Part shown: in pieces, positions 48,095-58,582 of the stretch
Layout of the letters: every line of letters begins with the position of its first letter
How positions within the stretch are numbered: position 1 is the first letter of the stretch
Source of the DNA: Candidatus Nitrosocosmicus sp.
GTDB taxonomy: Archaea; Thermoproteota; Nitrososphaeria; Nitrososphaerales; Nitrososphaeraceae
NCBI GenBank assembly: GCA_025934495.1
Contig: JAICXY010000002.1
Location: 1-64,000 of the forward strand
Length of the DNA stretch: 64,000 nucleotides
Direction of reading: 5' to 3'
Notes under the pieces: generated by a model
Told to the model about the DNA's origin: nothing
Database searches by the model: none
The model's input: only the letters and a program-made list of their open reading frames with translations
Program-made: the position numbers and the translations under genes

Positions 48095-48412
48095 TTGCTG
48101 CAGGCCCAATATTACTATAATTTTATTGAATCTATTGCATATTTTATTGCAGCCCTAGTTCCAATTTATTTTTTATTAAAATCAAAGAACCATAATAATA
48201 AAAATAATAAAAAATATCTTGAGAATATATCAATAATACTTGTTAGTTTTTTAATAATCCAAGGTGTTTATCATATCGCCCAAATCATGGAATTTAAACA
48301 ATTAGCAAAAGGAATATTAGAGCCATTATCAATATTAGTATTACTTTTCTTTGGATTAATTTATCTTTGGTATGTTAGGAGAGAAAGAAAATCACATAAA
48401 CTAAAACAATGA
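48095..48412 (+). CDS. small membrane protein, three TM helices
   Basis: A 105-residue protein with helices at about 5-25, 43-62 and 73-93 and basic loops; TTG start. It contains two His residues near membrane ends. Its stop overlaps the ATG of the next gene by 4 bases, so the two are coupled. Not recognised. Divergent from the cupredoxin gene. Confidence 0.6.
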   Translation: MLQAQYYYNFIESIAYFIAALVPIYFLLKSKNHNNKNNKKYLENISIILVSFLIIQGVYHIAQIMEFKQLAKGILEPLSILVLLFFGLIYLWYVRRERKSHKLKQ

Positions 48413-48771
48413 TTCAAATGATAGAAATAGATATTAACAATAATCTAGATTTATTGCATTCTACAAGTGATATTACAACAGTCCTAACTTTGATACCATT
48501 AATGATATTTATGTGGCTATCGATCAAATCTAGGAGCATAAAAAGCTTTCAATTTCAAATTTTTGTATTTATTATTTTGTATTTTATAGGGCAACTAATA
48601 GAGAATAATAACAATAGAATTTTCATATTTTCAATATTAACACCGGCGATGGGATCACTAATACATGTTATTGCAGCAGTATTTCTTGCTATTATGATAT
48701 GGGCAAGATTTTACTGCTCAGAGCCAAGGAAAAAGAAAATGATGGATAATCCTAAAGATGATATTGTTTAA
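48409..48771 (+). CDS. small membrane protein, three TM helices
   Basis: A 120-residue protein with helices at about 22-42, 50-68 and 78-103 and a basic C terminus. It is coupled to the preceding membrane protein gene, so the pair may form one complex. Not recognised. It converges on the HTH regulator gene with 21 bases between. Confidence 0.6.
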   Translation: MIQMIEIDINNNLDLLHSTSDITTVLTLIPLMIFMWLSIKSRSIKSFQFQIFVFIILYFIGQLIENNNNRIFIFSILTPAMGSLIHVIAAVFLAIMIWARFYCSEPRKKKMMDNPKDDIV

Positions 48772-48792
48772 AATAATTATTTCTTTTCTCAT

Positions 48793-49146
48793 TTACTCAA
48801 ACGAATAAAATCTTGCCATTGTCTTTTTTATAATATCATAATTTTGTTCTGCATCAATAATTACATCATAATTTTCATATTTAACGCTAATTGATTTTAG
48901 TACGCTATGAAACAAACTAAATTTTTTTCCCTCCGGAGTAATTACAATTTTATCAATTATAATAAGTCCTTCTTTTAGCAGCCATTTAGTTTTACGATAG
49001 CATGTAGTATGTGCAATATTACTTTCCCGTATGATATCATTAATGGATTTAGAATGGTTCATAACGGAATCCAATATTTTTACCATTTCCTCATCAGCCA
49101 AAGCAGCCAATATCGCCCTCTTTGCTCTTTGGCTTTTAATTATCAT
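48793..49146 (-). CDS. winged helix-turn-helix regulator (ArsR-like)
   Basis: A 117-residue basic protein with the helix pattern of a winged HTH: RAILAALADEEMVKILDSV, SINDIIRESNIAHTTCYRKT (recognition helix) and LLKEGLIIIDKIVITPEG (wing). The C-terminal 30 residues may dimerise. Targets are unknown; the neighbouring membrane genes and the cupredoxin gene are candidates by position. Confidence 0.7.
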   Translation of the reverse strand: MIIKSQRAKRAILAALADEEMVKILDSVMNHSKSINDIIRESNIAHTTCYRKTKWLLKEGLIIIDKIVITPEGKKFSLFHSVLKSISVKYENYDVIIDAEQNYDIIKKTMARFYSFE

Positions 49147-50368
49147 CGTTATTTAGTCTCTTTTATTTTAGTTCTTATAGATATTTTATAAAGTATTTGA
49201 AAGATGTTTCGTTGCATAATTTCATCATCTTCCTATATATAACGTATATCAGGCATCTTTTAAGAAATGCGAAATGGTTTGCTGCTTCGCTCTACAACCA
49301 AATTATATGGCAGTATTCTCATAAAGCCCAATAGCAGAAGTGAAGGAAATAGTAAAAGAAGTACATCATAAATTTTATTTCCTTTTTTTTATTATATTTG
49401 GTTACATGATTCTTAAATTCTATACCATATAGCAGATTTTATCTAAATCGATATTATCTTGTTCTGCAACTATGCTTTTAGCATCATTTTGTGTACCATA
49501 TTTTCAATCTAACCATCGAATAAACATATTCACCATCAAATATTCGCTTTATAGCAGAAAAAATTGTTTCAACAAACAATCATCCTTTGTCCATTACGCC
49601 ATCCTTACACTTTTGTAAATCATTTCTTTGAGCTAAAACGAATAGGTTTCGAAGGATGTGTCCTATTTTCCCTCCATATCACTCTGGTATTCTTACTTTA
49701 ATACATAACAAGATTGCATTATTGACACATATAAAACATCATTACCTTCATAGGAGCCATCATCACCTAACAATTTGCCTATTGCTACTGTTACATTTCT
49801 GCTTTTATGATATTCTCAATCAATTCGGATAAAATCTTGTTATCATCATGAACATGTCCATCAGTAGTTACTTTCATTGAAAGAATTTTCTTGATTTTCA
49901 CATCTACTGCTACTATACGTATCTTCAAATATCATTGCTTATCTTTTACATTTCTTTTATCGAGGCACTGTCCTCTAAATCGAGGATAGATGACAGGTTT
50001 CCTTTAAAGTGTCCTTGTGCAATAGCTCCTCCAGTTTGTCGGTATGACAAATGAATGTATGCTATAGCATATCCAAACAGTAAAAGAAGAAATGTATTTG
50101 AATAATGAAAGATTCATAATCCAACCTTGACTTTGTCCATCTCTTTTATTTCAATATCCCAGTTATCAATGACATCAAATCCTAGTAAGATTTCAACTTC
50201 TATGTAGAGATTGTTGTATAAGGGACCAATTCATAAGGTTATTGATATAGGTTAGCTAAATGCATTTAGAGAGGAGGAATAATGCAACAAAGCATTTAAA
50301 AGATTTTTTTATGATTGGTAAATCTTTTTGGTATTTTAATATCGCAATAAATTATAAAATTTTTGCAT
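49147..50368. other. 1.2-kb stretch without intact gene
   Basis: Mostly the family E IS relic (49420-50110). The remainder is AT-rich and unrecognised. Confidence 0.5.
49420..50110 (-). pseudogene. decayed family E transposase (IS5-like)
   Basis: The minus strand reads, with stops and shifts, AYIHLSYRQTGGAIAQGHFK, GNLSSILDLEDSAS, IVAVDVKIKKILSMKVTTDG, HVHDDNK, ATVAIGKLLGDDGSYEGND and ends DAKSIVAEQDNIDLDK. YRQT and the DG.YEGND block with its catalytic Asp are typical of IS5-type transposases. Its last 55 bases recur at 34.9 kb. Confidence 0.6.
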
Positions 50369-51200
50369 CTATCTTAGTTTTATCATATTAATAAAATCTT
50401 CATCTGACATGCTCTTTTTTGATTCTATCCATCGTTCGATATCTTTACCTGCCAAGTATCTTAGTTTTGGATTAGCACTTGTAACTGCATCAAGTACTAT
50501 TTTGGCTACTAATTGTGAGGTAGATCCGTTTGCTATTAATTTATTTAGATTATTCGGTCTACCTTTAATTAATGGAAAATATGGCGAATTCGGATCTTTG
50601 GATTTTTCTGCCATGATCATAGAGTTATGGAAGTTTGTATTGATTAACCCGGCTCCACAATGACGGTTTTAATTCCAAAAGGCTCTAGCTCGTACGACAT
50701 GGATTCACTCAAACCTTCAACTGCAAATTTAGAACCTACGTATCCGGAAAGCAAAGGCCTTCCAAATCTTCCAAGCCCTGAACTTATATTGATTATCATT
50801 CCGGACTTTTGTTTTCTCATTATTGGAAGAACAGCCTGAGTTGTTCTTATCAATCCAAATACATTTGTTTCATATTGTGTTTTTATTTCATCGATAGAAA
50901 TGTCTTCAAAGGTTCCGGATAGCGCATAACCTGCATTATTTACTAATATATCGATTCTGCCAGCTTCATTATAGATTGTTTGGATTGAGGTGTTGATCGT
51001 TCTCTCATCTGTAACATCTAGTTGTAAAAAATGCAATGGTAGTCTTTCAATTTCTGCAATAGATTTCAAATCTGAACCTTTTTGCAAGTTTCTCATATAG
51101 CATACGTAATAAATCCATTTTTTGCAAGTAGAAGGGAGATTTCGCTGCCTATACCACTGGAGCTACCCGTTACTATTACAACTTTTTGATTAGATATCAT
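50369..51200 (-). pseudogene. short-chain dehydrogenase/reductase with two frameshifts
   Basis: It starts at 51200 with MISNQKVVIVTGSSSGIGSE (NAD motif). A first shift near 51095 leads to MRNLQKGSDLKS and the ORF-track piece with NNAGYAL, NISSGLG and the catalytic SGYVGSKFAVEG. A second shift near 50645 joins EPG to LINTNFHNSM and the C-terminal piece. Restored it would be about 275 residues, the usual length. Every catalytic motif is present, so the breaks are recent or are sequencing errors. Confidence 0.8.
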
Positions 51201-51890
51201 AGAAATCCCTAACAGTATATATCTACATAAGTTTTAAAATACAAATGCGACAGAAAAATGCTTTTATAAATAATGGTTTTGATAATATTAGGAAAAGATC
51301 AAACAGGCTTTGAGATCAATAGGTCCTTTTTATAGAATAAGAAGTAAAGAATAAGAAGTATGCATATCAATTAGATTCTAATTTATGGGCATAGATATCT
51401 AAATATTTATTTTGATATCATATGATTTCAAAACGGCTTCAAGCCTATAAATGAATTTGCAGAAGATCTTAGCAACAAAATCACCTTTTATTAAATTAAA
51501 TGTAAAGAACAAATACGAAAATATTAGATTTAAAGAAAAAAATAGAATATAGTTCAAGAAAATATAACAAAAAGTGGGATAAATATTTTGATGGATAAGT
51601 ATTTTTTTATATAGTTAAATAATATTAAAGAAAAAAAATATTAATGTCAAATTATGCTGTTTCTTTATTGGGACATACCCAATTAGAATCAATCTAATAA
51701 TTTCTCATATCTAATTGAAACAGGATTCTAAAATACAATCACATAAAGAGAAAAGAAAATTGAATACATTATTTATGAAAACATTTATTACGACATATTC
51801 CAATTAAAATCGAAAATATCCCACTATATGAAAATTATTTGGTTTACGATACATTTTTTAAATAATATAAACATAAATTTATGATAATAT
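51201..51890. other. AT-rich intergenic stretch
   Basis: About 690 bases. Near 51660 and 51790, ACATACCCAATTAGAATC and ACATATTCCAATTAAAATCG are a short degenerate direct repeat. No gene recognised. Confidence 0.4.
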
Positions 51891-51920
51891 TTGAGCTTTG
51901 GAAATATTTTTTGTAACCAA

Positions 51921-53798
51921 ATGGCTTTGAAAATGACATCATTAGCCGCAGTTTTGTTAAATTTGTTTATAATAATGGTGGTTGTTGTTGTTGTTGTTAT
52001 CGGTATTTTGTCTTGTATTAATTTTACTTTTTTATCATCTATGGGCATATCTACAAATTTAGGAGGAGGAGGAGGAGGAGAGCATCATCATTCTCAACAG
52101 CAATTAAAATATATAGACAACAAGAATATTTCTCAAAGCAAAATACTTTCTGATCACATACTTCTAAATAAACAAAGTATTGGTCCATTTTCGCCATCAA
52201 AAGCATTTGATACTTACCATGACAATGGAGATTCAAAAGACAAGAATAACTGGATAACCATAAATCACGATATATACGGAACTAGATATAGCAACCAGAC
52301 AGTAATCGAAAAAGACAATGTAGCCAACTTACAGATAAAATGGAGATTAATCAACGATGTAGAAATTCAAGATTCACCTATAATCATTGGCGACAAAGGT
52401 TACGTTCAAGATTATGCTGGCAATATTATAGCATTTGATAATGGAAATGGAAAAGTTTTGTGGAAAGTTCATGTTGGTACCGGTCCAACCATGGGTTTGA
52501 CCTTTAATAGCGGAATTGTATTTGCTTCTACTGGGTATAATGCAACGGTTGTTGCAGTTAATGCTACAGATGGTAAAATTGTATGGCAATCATCACTGCT
52601 TGGCAATCCCAAAACAGGTTATAACATTCCTTCTGTTCCTATCGTATGGAAAGATTTTGTAGTCGTAGGTTCAGCAGCAGGTGGTGATGTCGCTAATGGT
52701 GTTGGATATGTACAGGGAAACATCACAGCACTTAATGCCACTGATGGTAAAATAAAGTGGAACAGACAGACCACATCAGGTGAATGGGTTAAACACGGCA
52801 AAGCACCTCCTTTCAATGGGGATGCATCAGCTTGGTCGGATGGAGCACTTGATCCAGAAACAGGAATTATATATATGCCATTAGGAAGCCCATCTCCTAA
52901 CTTCAATGCCAGTACAAGACAACAGACACCTAACCTATATGCAAATCACATGATAGCTGTAAACATTAATAATGGAAACATAGTATGGGCAACTCCATTC
53001 ATAGATTATGGCACGGCATTACCCGTAAAAGTTCCTGATACACATGATTGGGATACTTCTTGGGGTAGTAGCATAAGCAAGGTTACTTTTGACAATGGAA
53101 CACAAAAAAAGATAATCATAGGTCATGATAAGATGGGAAACATTATGGCAATGGACGCATCCACAGGAAAAGTAATATGGTGGAACACTCTAGGAACTCA
53201 AAACAATACTGATGCAATTCCATCTTCCAAAGGCAGTGGCATGATATGGTCATATGGTATATTCAATTATCATGCAGTAGATAATAGTGATGGCACACTA
53301 TATATTGCCGCTACTAATAGAGGTGTAAATTATTTCACAGATAGTGATGAAGGAGGAGGGGTTGCAGGACATAGAATAGCTGCTCCACACACTATAGAAC
53401 AAGGTTTACTTAATGGAACGATTGCTGCAATGGATTTAAAAACAGGAAAAGTAAAGTGGCAATATAAAACAGAATTTCCACCAAGGGTTTCTCCACTAGT
53501 TACCAATAACATTTTATTTGCAGGTTATATACCTTTTTCAGAAAATATAAAAGAAAACACAAAACATGTTACAACAACAAAGTCTGGTGTAATTTTGGCA
53601 TTAGACAAACAAACCGGTAAGAAACTTTGGGAATTTGATGTCCATGCGCCAATAAGTCCAGTAGGTCCATCTATAGGAAATGGGATGCTTTTTGTACCAA
53701 CAGGCAAGATACAAATAGGTGATTTTGGCAAATCTAAAGGCTCATTTCCACAAGGAGCAGTAGGACAAGGCTCTATAGTAGCTTTTGGACTTCCATAA
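51921..53798 (+). CDS. PQQ-type beta-propeller dehydrogenase-like protein
   Basis: The ORF track starts at a TTG at 51891; the ATG at 51921 places a membrane anchor (MALKMTSLAAVLLNLFIIMV) right at the N terminus and is preferred, giving 625 residues. A Gly/His/Gln-rich linker follows, then an eight-bladed propeller with Trp-docking motifs such as DGKIVWQSS, TGKVIWWNT, TGKVKWQYK and TGKKLWEFD. WSDGALDPETG and NHDIYGTRYS resemble PQQ alcohol dehydrogenases. It would oxidise a substrate outside the membrane and pass electrons to copper proteins. Cofactor and substrate are inferred from fold only. Confidence 0.82.
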   Translation: MALKMTSLAAVLLNLFIIMVVVVVVVIGILSCINFTFLSSMGISTNLGGGGGGEHHHSQQQLKYIDNKNISQSKILSDHILLNKQSIGPFSPSKAFDTYHDNGDSKDKNNWITINHDIYGTRYSNQTVIEKDNVANLQIKWRLINDVEIQDSPIIIGDKGYVQDYAGNIIAFDNGNGKVLWKVHVGTGPTMGLTFNSGIVFASTGYNATVVAVNATDGKIVWQSSLLGNPKTGYNIPSVPIVWKDFVVVGSAAGGDVANGVGYVQGNITALNATDGKIKWNRQTTSGEWVKHGKAPPFNGDASAWSDGALDPETGIIYMPLGSPSPNFNASTRQQTPNLYANHMIAVNINNGNIVWATPFIDYGTALPVKVPDTHDWDTSWGSSISKVTFDNGTQKKIIIGHDKMGNIMAMDASTGKVIWWNTLGTQNNTDAIPSSKGSGMIWSYGIFNYHAVDNSDGTLYIAATNRGVNYFTDSDEGGGVAGHRIAAPHTIEQGLLNGTIAAMDLKTGKVKWQYKTEFPPRVSPLVTNNILFAGYIPFSENIKENTKHVTTTKSGVILALDKQTGKKLWEFDVHAPISPVGPSIGNGMLFVPTGKIQIGDFGKSKGSFPQGAVGQGSIVAFGLP

Positions 53799-54153
53799 CT
53801 AACTCTATATAAAGTTTTGTCGATAGCTCAAAGGAACCTCATATATTGATTTTAATCTATTAATAAAAGAATAAAATATAATTTAAATAGAAGGTATTGT
53901 AGAATTCTGGGTAAGCATCTCTTGTATTATAAAAAAACATAAAATTGGATTCTCTAGGAATTTTCTTTTGATATTTGAAATAATATTTATTTGTAATTTT
54001 TGACCAATGGTTGTTGTTTTCCGGAGGAGTGAAACAATCAACGAAATCTTATCTATTACAAAAAAATTAATTCAAATAATTAATCTTAATTATTTCTTGC
54101 ACTCGAGATAGATAGACCAAATTTTAAAAGTAAGAATGTAATTTACTAAACAG
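53799..54153. other. intergenic stretch
   Basis: About 355 bases; it ends in the promoter of the gene at 54154. Nothing else recognised. Confidence 0.4.
54121..54130 (+). promoter_or_regulatory. TATA box
   Basis: ATTTTAAAAG lies 24-33 bases before the ATG at 54154, the spacing of an archaeal TATA box for a nearly leaderless mRNA. Confidence 0.5.
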
Positions 54154-54669
54154 ATGTCAAATAAATTCCGAGTAGTAATTCCTATTATACTTATTATATG
54201 CGTTATAACTGTAATTAGTAACAGTTCCAACATTTTTGCAATATCCAATGATACAATTTCCATTCATCTATCAAAAGGATATGTCGATGGACGATTAGCA
54301 TTTTTTATTGCAACTGATTCATCAGATAATCAAACAGCTGCTTCAATAAATGATAGTTTTGGACATAGAATAAACTTTGCACCCATCTTATCATCTATTC
54401 CAAAATTATACATTCAACAAGGATATGATTTTATTAATGGAATAAAGGGAGAGGGACCTTTTGGATTTCAACTTCCTATTGCATCTGCTCTACCAGGAGA
54501 TAAATATTATAGTCCATTGGTTCAACTCAATTTTATAAAGTGGAATAAAAATGCAAATGCTAGACTATTAAAATCATCTGAGGAAATCGGACAAGCCCAA
54601 AGAAATAATGAACTTCAAATTATAAAAACAAATATCATTATAAATAGTCCTGCAGTTATGCAAAAGTAA
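54154..54669 (+). CDS. secreted protein, conserved archaeal type
   Basis: A 171-residue protein with a signal peptide (about 5-29, ending NIFAIS). The mature part has YIQQGYDFINGIKGEGPFGF, then LPIASALPGDKYYSPLVQLN and KSSEEIGQAQRNNELQI, a pattern seen in exported thaumarchaeal proteins, perhaps the DUF7482 group (from memory). No cysteines or metal motif. It follows the PQQ dehydrogenase gene but has its own promoter. Confidence 0.6.
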   Translation: MSNKFRVVIPIILIICVITVISNSSNIFAISNDTISIHLSKGYVDGRLAFFIATDSSDNQTAASINDSFGHRINFAPILSSIPKLYIQQGYDFINGIKGEGPFGFQLPIASALPGDKYYSPLVQLNFIKWNKNANARLLKSSEEIGQAQRNNELQIIKTNIIINSPAVMQK

Positions 54670-55286
54670 TTTTTGTAAATGCACAAGTACAAATATCTGG
54701 GATAAAAGAATATTTTATCTTTTAGGAGATTGTATTATATTATTTCAATGTTTTTCAGAGTTTACTTTTTGTCATTTTCCCAAGGTGCAAGATTATGTTT
54801 GCAGTACTAGTTTCTTTTGAAAATAATACAAAATTGCCTATCATATACATTTTATCACGAACATTATAGAATATTCACCATAAAATTGTAGTATGCTTCA
54901 GATAATCCGGATTGGGTGTAAAGTGGGATCAACATTTGGTGATAGATAGGATCTATCAATGTATACCATTATTATAATCCGTTATGAAAACTCCGACAAT
55001 CATGCATGTATTAAAAAATACCTGATGGGATAAAAATTAATTTTATGAAACAAAAACATTCATTACATACACATATACATATTATCAGACAAAATGCCTT
55101 ATTCTATTTGTTAAACGGTTACAAATTAAGTCTTATTGAAATATCCTAATGAATATTTAACAAAATTGTAAATCGAGTAAATGTTTTATAATTATAATAA
55201 AAATTCAAAATATAACACATTGGAATAATCTCAAAATATTCTGAAAATAAATTATAAATTGAAAAAGATAGAATAATACAAATCAC
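54670..55286. other. AT-rich intergenic stretch
   Basis: About 620 bases, no gene or repeat recognised. Confidence 0.4.
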
Positions 55287-55472
55287 TTTAAGAGCTATGT
55301 GTAAACAAAAGTACATCCTATTGTAAAATATTTGTAATCACTGCCATGATTTTTATTAGATATACTCGTCCACTTGCTGCCAATTGCTTGTCATAGTTAA
55401 GAATGACAAGCTAAAGATGTTATGACAATATAGGAAAACATAGCATATATTATACAGAACTTAAGCTTTTTG
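55287..55472. mobile_element. MITE family M, copy 4 (inverted)
   Basis: The reverse complement aligns with 46796-46991. It contains a perfect hairpin CTTGTCAT, 8-base loop, ATGACAAG at 55387-55410. Its outer ends are decayed versions of the GTTAACAG-type repeat. Confidence 0.6.
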
Positions 55473-55564
55473 TATAAATTTACTATGATTTTCATTTTAA
55501 TAGTTTAGAATGTTAAAGAAAAATAAATCGAAAATCATATACCCTTTGAATATATATACTAAAA

Positions 55565-56704
55565 TTGATATTTATATTGGATGAGAGTTTTACTAAAGTT
55601 GCCGATGTAAAAGATATACCACCATCTAAGATGAAAGAAGTGGAAGTTGATGGTCATAAAATACTAATAGCAAACGTCGAGGGAAAATATTATGCAATTG
55701 GTAATATCTGTACACATGAAGGCGGCCCTCTTGCAGATGGTACTCTTTCAGGATATCAAGTAGAGTGTCCATGGCATGGCTCTAAATTTGATGTTAGAAC
55801 AGGGGAGGTTACTAATCCTCCAGCAAATGAACCAGAACTAACGTATGAAATAAAAATTGACGGTAATCAAATATTAATTAAAAGGCAAGGTGTTAGCAAA
55901 ACACCCAATGTAGAATTAGCACTTTTAGAAAAAATAAAAGTTAATGGTACTGATGTAATGTCATTTAAGTTCCGTAAACAAAATAAACAGGGAGAAGATA
56001 GAGAAGTAGAAGAGAACAACCATCAGCAGTTTACATCCTTAGAATACAAGGCAGGTCAATTTGCATTTTTTGATATTGGAGGAGTTTATAATGACCCTAA
56101 AGGTCCTGTAAGACATTTTACAATTTCATCTTCACCAACTGAGGATTTTATAATGCTAAGTACCAGAATCAGGGATTCACCATATAAACAAAGACTTGAA
56201 ACATTAGAAGAGGGCACTACGGTAAAGATTAGAGGTCCAGAAGGGCAATTTGTATTACCTGAGGATTATTCAAAGACTACCGCAGTGATATTTCTCTCCG
56301 GTGGTATAGGTGTTACTCCATTTAGGAGTATGATAAAATATGCAACAGATAAGCAGAAACCAATAAAAATTATAATGTTTGATTCTAATAAAAATCAAGA
56401 AAATATTTTATTTAAAAAAGAATTTGATGAATGGGCAAACATAAATAAAAACATAAAGATTGTTTATACCATTACTGAAGAATATTCAAAAGAAAAATCA
56501 TCATCTTTGAATATTTGGAAAGGTGAATATGGAAGGATAGATAAAGCAATGATTTTAAAGTATATAGATAATACAGTATTAGAAAATTCAATATTTTATA
56601 TATGCGGTCCACCTGGCATGTTAAAGACTATGCAATCTTTGATCCAAGAAGAGTTAGGAATTCCGAAGGATAGAATCATGGTTGAAGAGTTTACAGGTTA
56701 TTAA
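55565..56704 (+). CDS. Rieske ferredoxin fused to ferredoxin-NAD(P)+ reductase
   Basis: A 379-residue protein with two redox modules. Residues 10-112 are a Rieske [2Fe-2S] domain with ligands Cys49, His51 (NICTHEGGPL) and Cys68, His71 (CPWHGSKFD). Residues about 120-379 are a flavin reductase: flavin motif RHFTISSSP, NAD(P) motif GGIGVTPFRS and C-terminal YICGPPGML. It would pass electrons between NAD(P)H and an acceptor through flavin and the iron-sulfur cluster, for example for an oxygenase encoded elsewhere. TTG start; no oxygenase subunit adjoins. Confidence 0.9.
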   Translation: MIFILDESFTKVADVKDIPPSKMKEVEVDGHKILIANVEGKYYAIGNICTHEGGPLADGTLSGYQVECPWHGSKFDVRTGEVTNPPANEPELTYEIKIDGNQILIKRQGVSKTPNVELALLEKIKVNGTDVMSFKFRKQNKQGEDREVEENNHQQFTSLEYKAGQFAFFDIGGVYNDPKGPVRHFTISSSPTEDFIMLSTRIRDSPYKQRLETLEEGTTVKIRGPEGQFVLPEDYSKTTAVIFLSGGIGVTPFRSMIKYATDKQKPIKIIMFDSNKNQENILFKKEFDEWANINKNIKIVYTITEEYSKEKSSSLNIWKGEYGRIDKAMILKYIDNTVLENSIFYICGPPGMLKTMQSLIQEELGIPKDRIMVEEFTGY

Positions 56705-57211
56705 TAATGTCATTTATTTTAAATTTAGAATATTATTTATTTTGTTTTTCCAAAGTTTTTGAATAAACCATTATTTTACTATGGATACAAAATAAAGAAA
56801 AAATCAGCAAATATATAAATTGAGAAAAGCAGTACTAAAAGTAACAACCTGTTTTTTTAAAAGGTAACTTACTATAATATCAAATATCAAACATATTACG
56901 ATTATAGCAATCCAATCCTCTTTTGTTAAAGAATTATTAAATATAATACTTAATTGCATTGTTACAATAATTAAAAGTATGACTGTACATCACCATTCTC
57001 AACAAATACAAATGAACGAATTAGACATAGGCAGTAAATACTAATTATTGAATAAAATCTTAATAGAAATAATTATTCATAATCTTTTCGCAAAGACAAA
57101 CTTGCGGTGTTACTTTTTTCTTTTCTTTAAAATAAAGATAATGCATATACACTATTATGGGATATTGTATAATTTTTTTATATAATCTAAAGAATTAATA
57201 CAAATAAAAGG
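56705..57211. other. AT-rich intergenic stretch
   Basis: About 500 bases, no gene or repeat recognised. Confidence 0.4.
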
Positions 57212-57881
57212 CCCTTATTTTAAGGTAAAATATATAGATTTAATACAACATATCTTTATAACTTAGGATTAGAACACCTTTACAAAAATAGGTTATGGAT
57301 ATACTTGTTTTTTTATGACTATTATTTAGAAGTGCTGTAAAAGCATTATCTTTTTTGCACATATTAAAAAAGTCACTTTCTATCTGGAATTGGATTTAAA
57401 AGTACAAATCACGGAAATATTAAAAGAATAAGAAAATCCAAAAAACATAATTGATGAAACTGAAACAAAGGCAGGCTCTTCTGAATTAATATGGCTTTGA
57501 TGGATAGTTATAGAACCAAAGCATAAAGAAATTCTTTCATTTCAGACATCAATAGAGCGAAATACGAAATATGTTTGTGGCGGAGGGGATTCTGTCTAAA
57601 GTTGTAGAAGAGTATGGGAAATATCAAGTTTCATCAGACGATGGTAGTATTCGGCATCCATCGCAAGCATGTAAATTCTTGAATCTACATCATCATATTC
57701 ATTCTTCTTTTGAAAAAAGCCTCATTGAAAGAACAATGCAATACATAAAAGATAGAATAGAAAGTTTTGATGGTGATTATTTTCCTTGTAAAGAGAACAA
57801 GTGTATATTACATCATATAGAACAATGGATTAATCTATTCATTGATCAACACAATAAAAAAATAATACCCTAAGTTAACAG
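57212..57881 (+). mobile_element. decayed insertion sequence, family D copy 4 (best preserved 3' half)
   Basis: Left end CCCTTATTTTAAGG, right end CCCTAAGTTAACAG. The last 300 bases stay open (57571-57873) and give the C-terminal part of a DDE transposase: GSIRHPSQACKFLNLHHHIH, FEKSLIERTMQYIKDRIESF and a Cys-containing tail. The catalytic Glu is in SLIERTMQYI. The N-terminal half is broken, so it is not active. This copy identifies the whole relic family as transposase-derived. Confidence 0.7.
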
Positions 57882-57934
57882 GGCACAATAAAATATTAAA
57901 AATAATTTGGTTAGTAGATTATTTTTGTTTATTA

Positions 57935-58582
57935 TTATCTATTTTGACTATATGTTGTAGTGGAAGAAACTGTATTGTCCTGATTATCTTGATGATGTAT
58001 ATCTTCACATACTCTTGCATTTCTTTTACCAATTTCTGCTAATTGTTTAAAGTGTTCTTTTGTAGTATTAGCTAAATTTTTAAATGAATCAACATTTGCA
58101 AAGGCAAGGTCATTGAACATTCTGTTAGCTGCCATAGTATTTTCTGCATAATTGCTAACTACTTTTGAATACATTTCTGGAAGTTTCTTACCAATGTAAT
58201 CTTGGTTATTCCATGCATTGTTATTCATATTTTCAACATATGGAGTAAATATAGATTGAAAGGAGTTTAGTGCTTGTTTTTGATATTCAATATAGCTATC
58301 TGCTATTTCTTTTGTTGCTTGGATTGCATGCTCCTGTGCATCACTAATAGATTGAGTGTAACGTGGAATTTGACCTCTAGCTTCATCCAAGTTTTTTTGG
58401 ATATTTCTTTTGGTTTCATCTAAAGATTGTTCAATGGATTGTTTATTCTCTTCAGCATGTCTATTAAAAGATGATTGTCGAGAATGGTTATTACTACTTT
58501 GACCAAAATTATCATTATTAGAGACGCTAGTGGTACCTTCTGTTGTTGATATCGTAGTGTCTTTTTTATCTTGTTTAGACAT
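57935..58582 (-). CDS. phasin-like coiled-coil protein
   Basis: The track starts at 58648, but that region holds a TATA box (58604-58614), so the ATG of MSKQDKK at 58582 is preferred, giving 215 residues. A Ser/Thr/Asn-rich N terminus is followed by amphipathic helices (NIQKNLDEARGQIPRYTQSI, EIADSYIEYQKQALNSFQSI). This is the pattern of phasins, which coat polyhydroxyalkanoate granules, and of other helical bundle proteins. PHA synthesis genes are not in the window, so the role is inference. Confidence 0.6.
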   Translation of the reverse strand: MSKQDKKDTTISTTEGTTSVSNNDNFGQSSNNHSRQSSFNRHAEENKQSIEQSLDETKRNIQKNLDEARGQIPRYTQSISDAQEHAIQATKEIADSYIEYQKQALNSFQSIFTPYVENMNNNAWNNQDYIGKKLPEMYSKVVSNYAENTMAANRMFNDLAFANVDSFKNLANTTKEHFKQLAEIGKRNARVCEDIHHQDNQDNTVSSTTTYSQNR

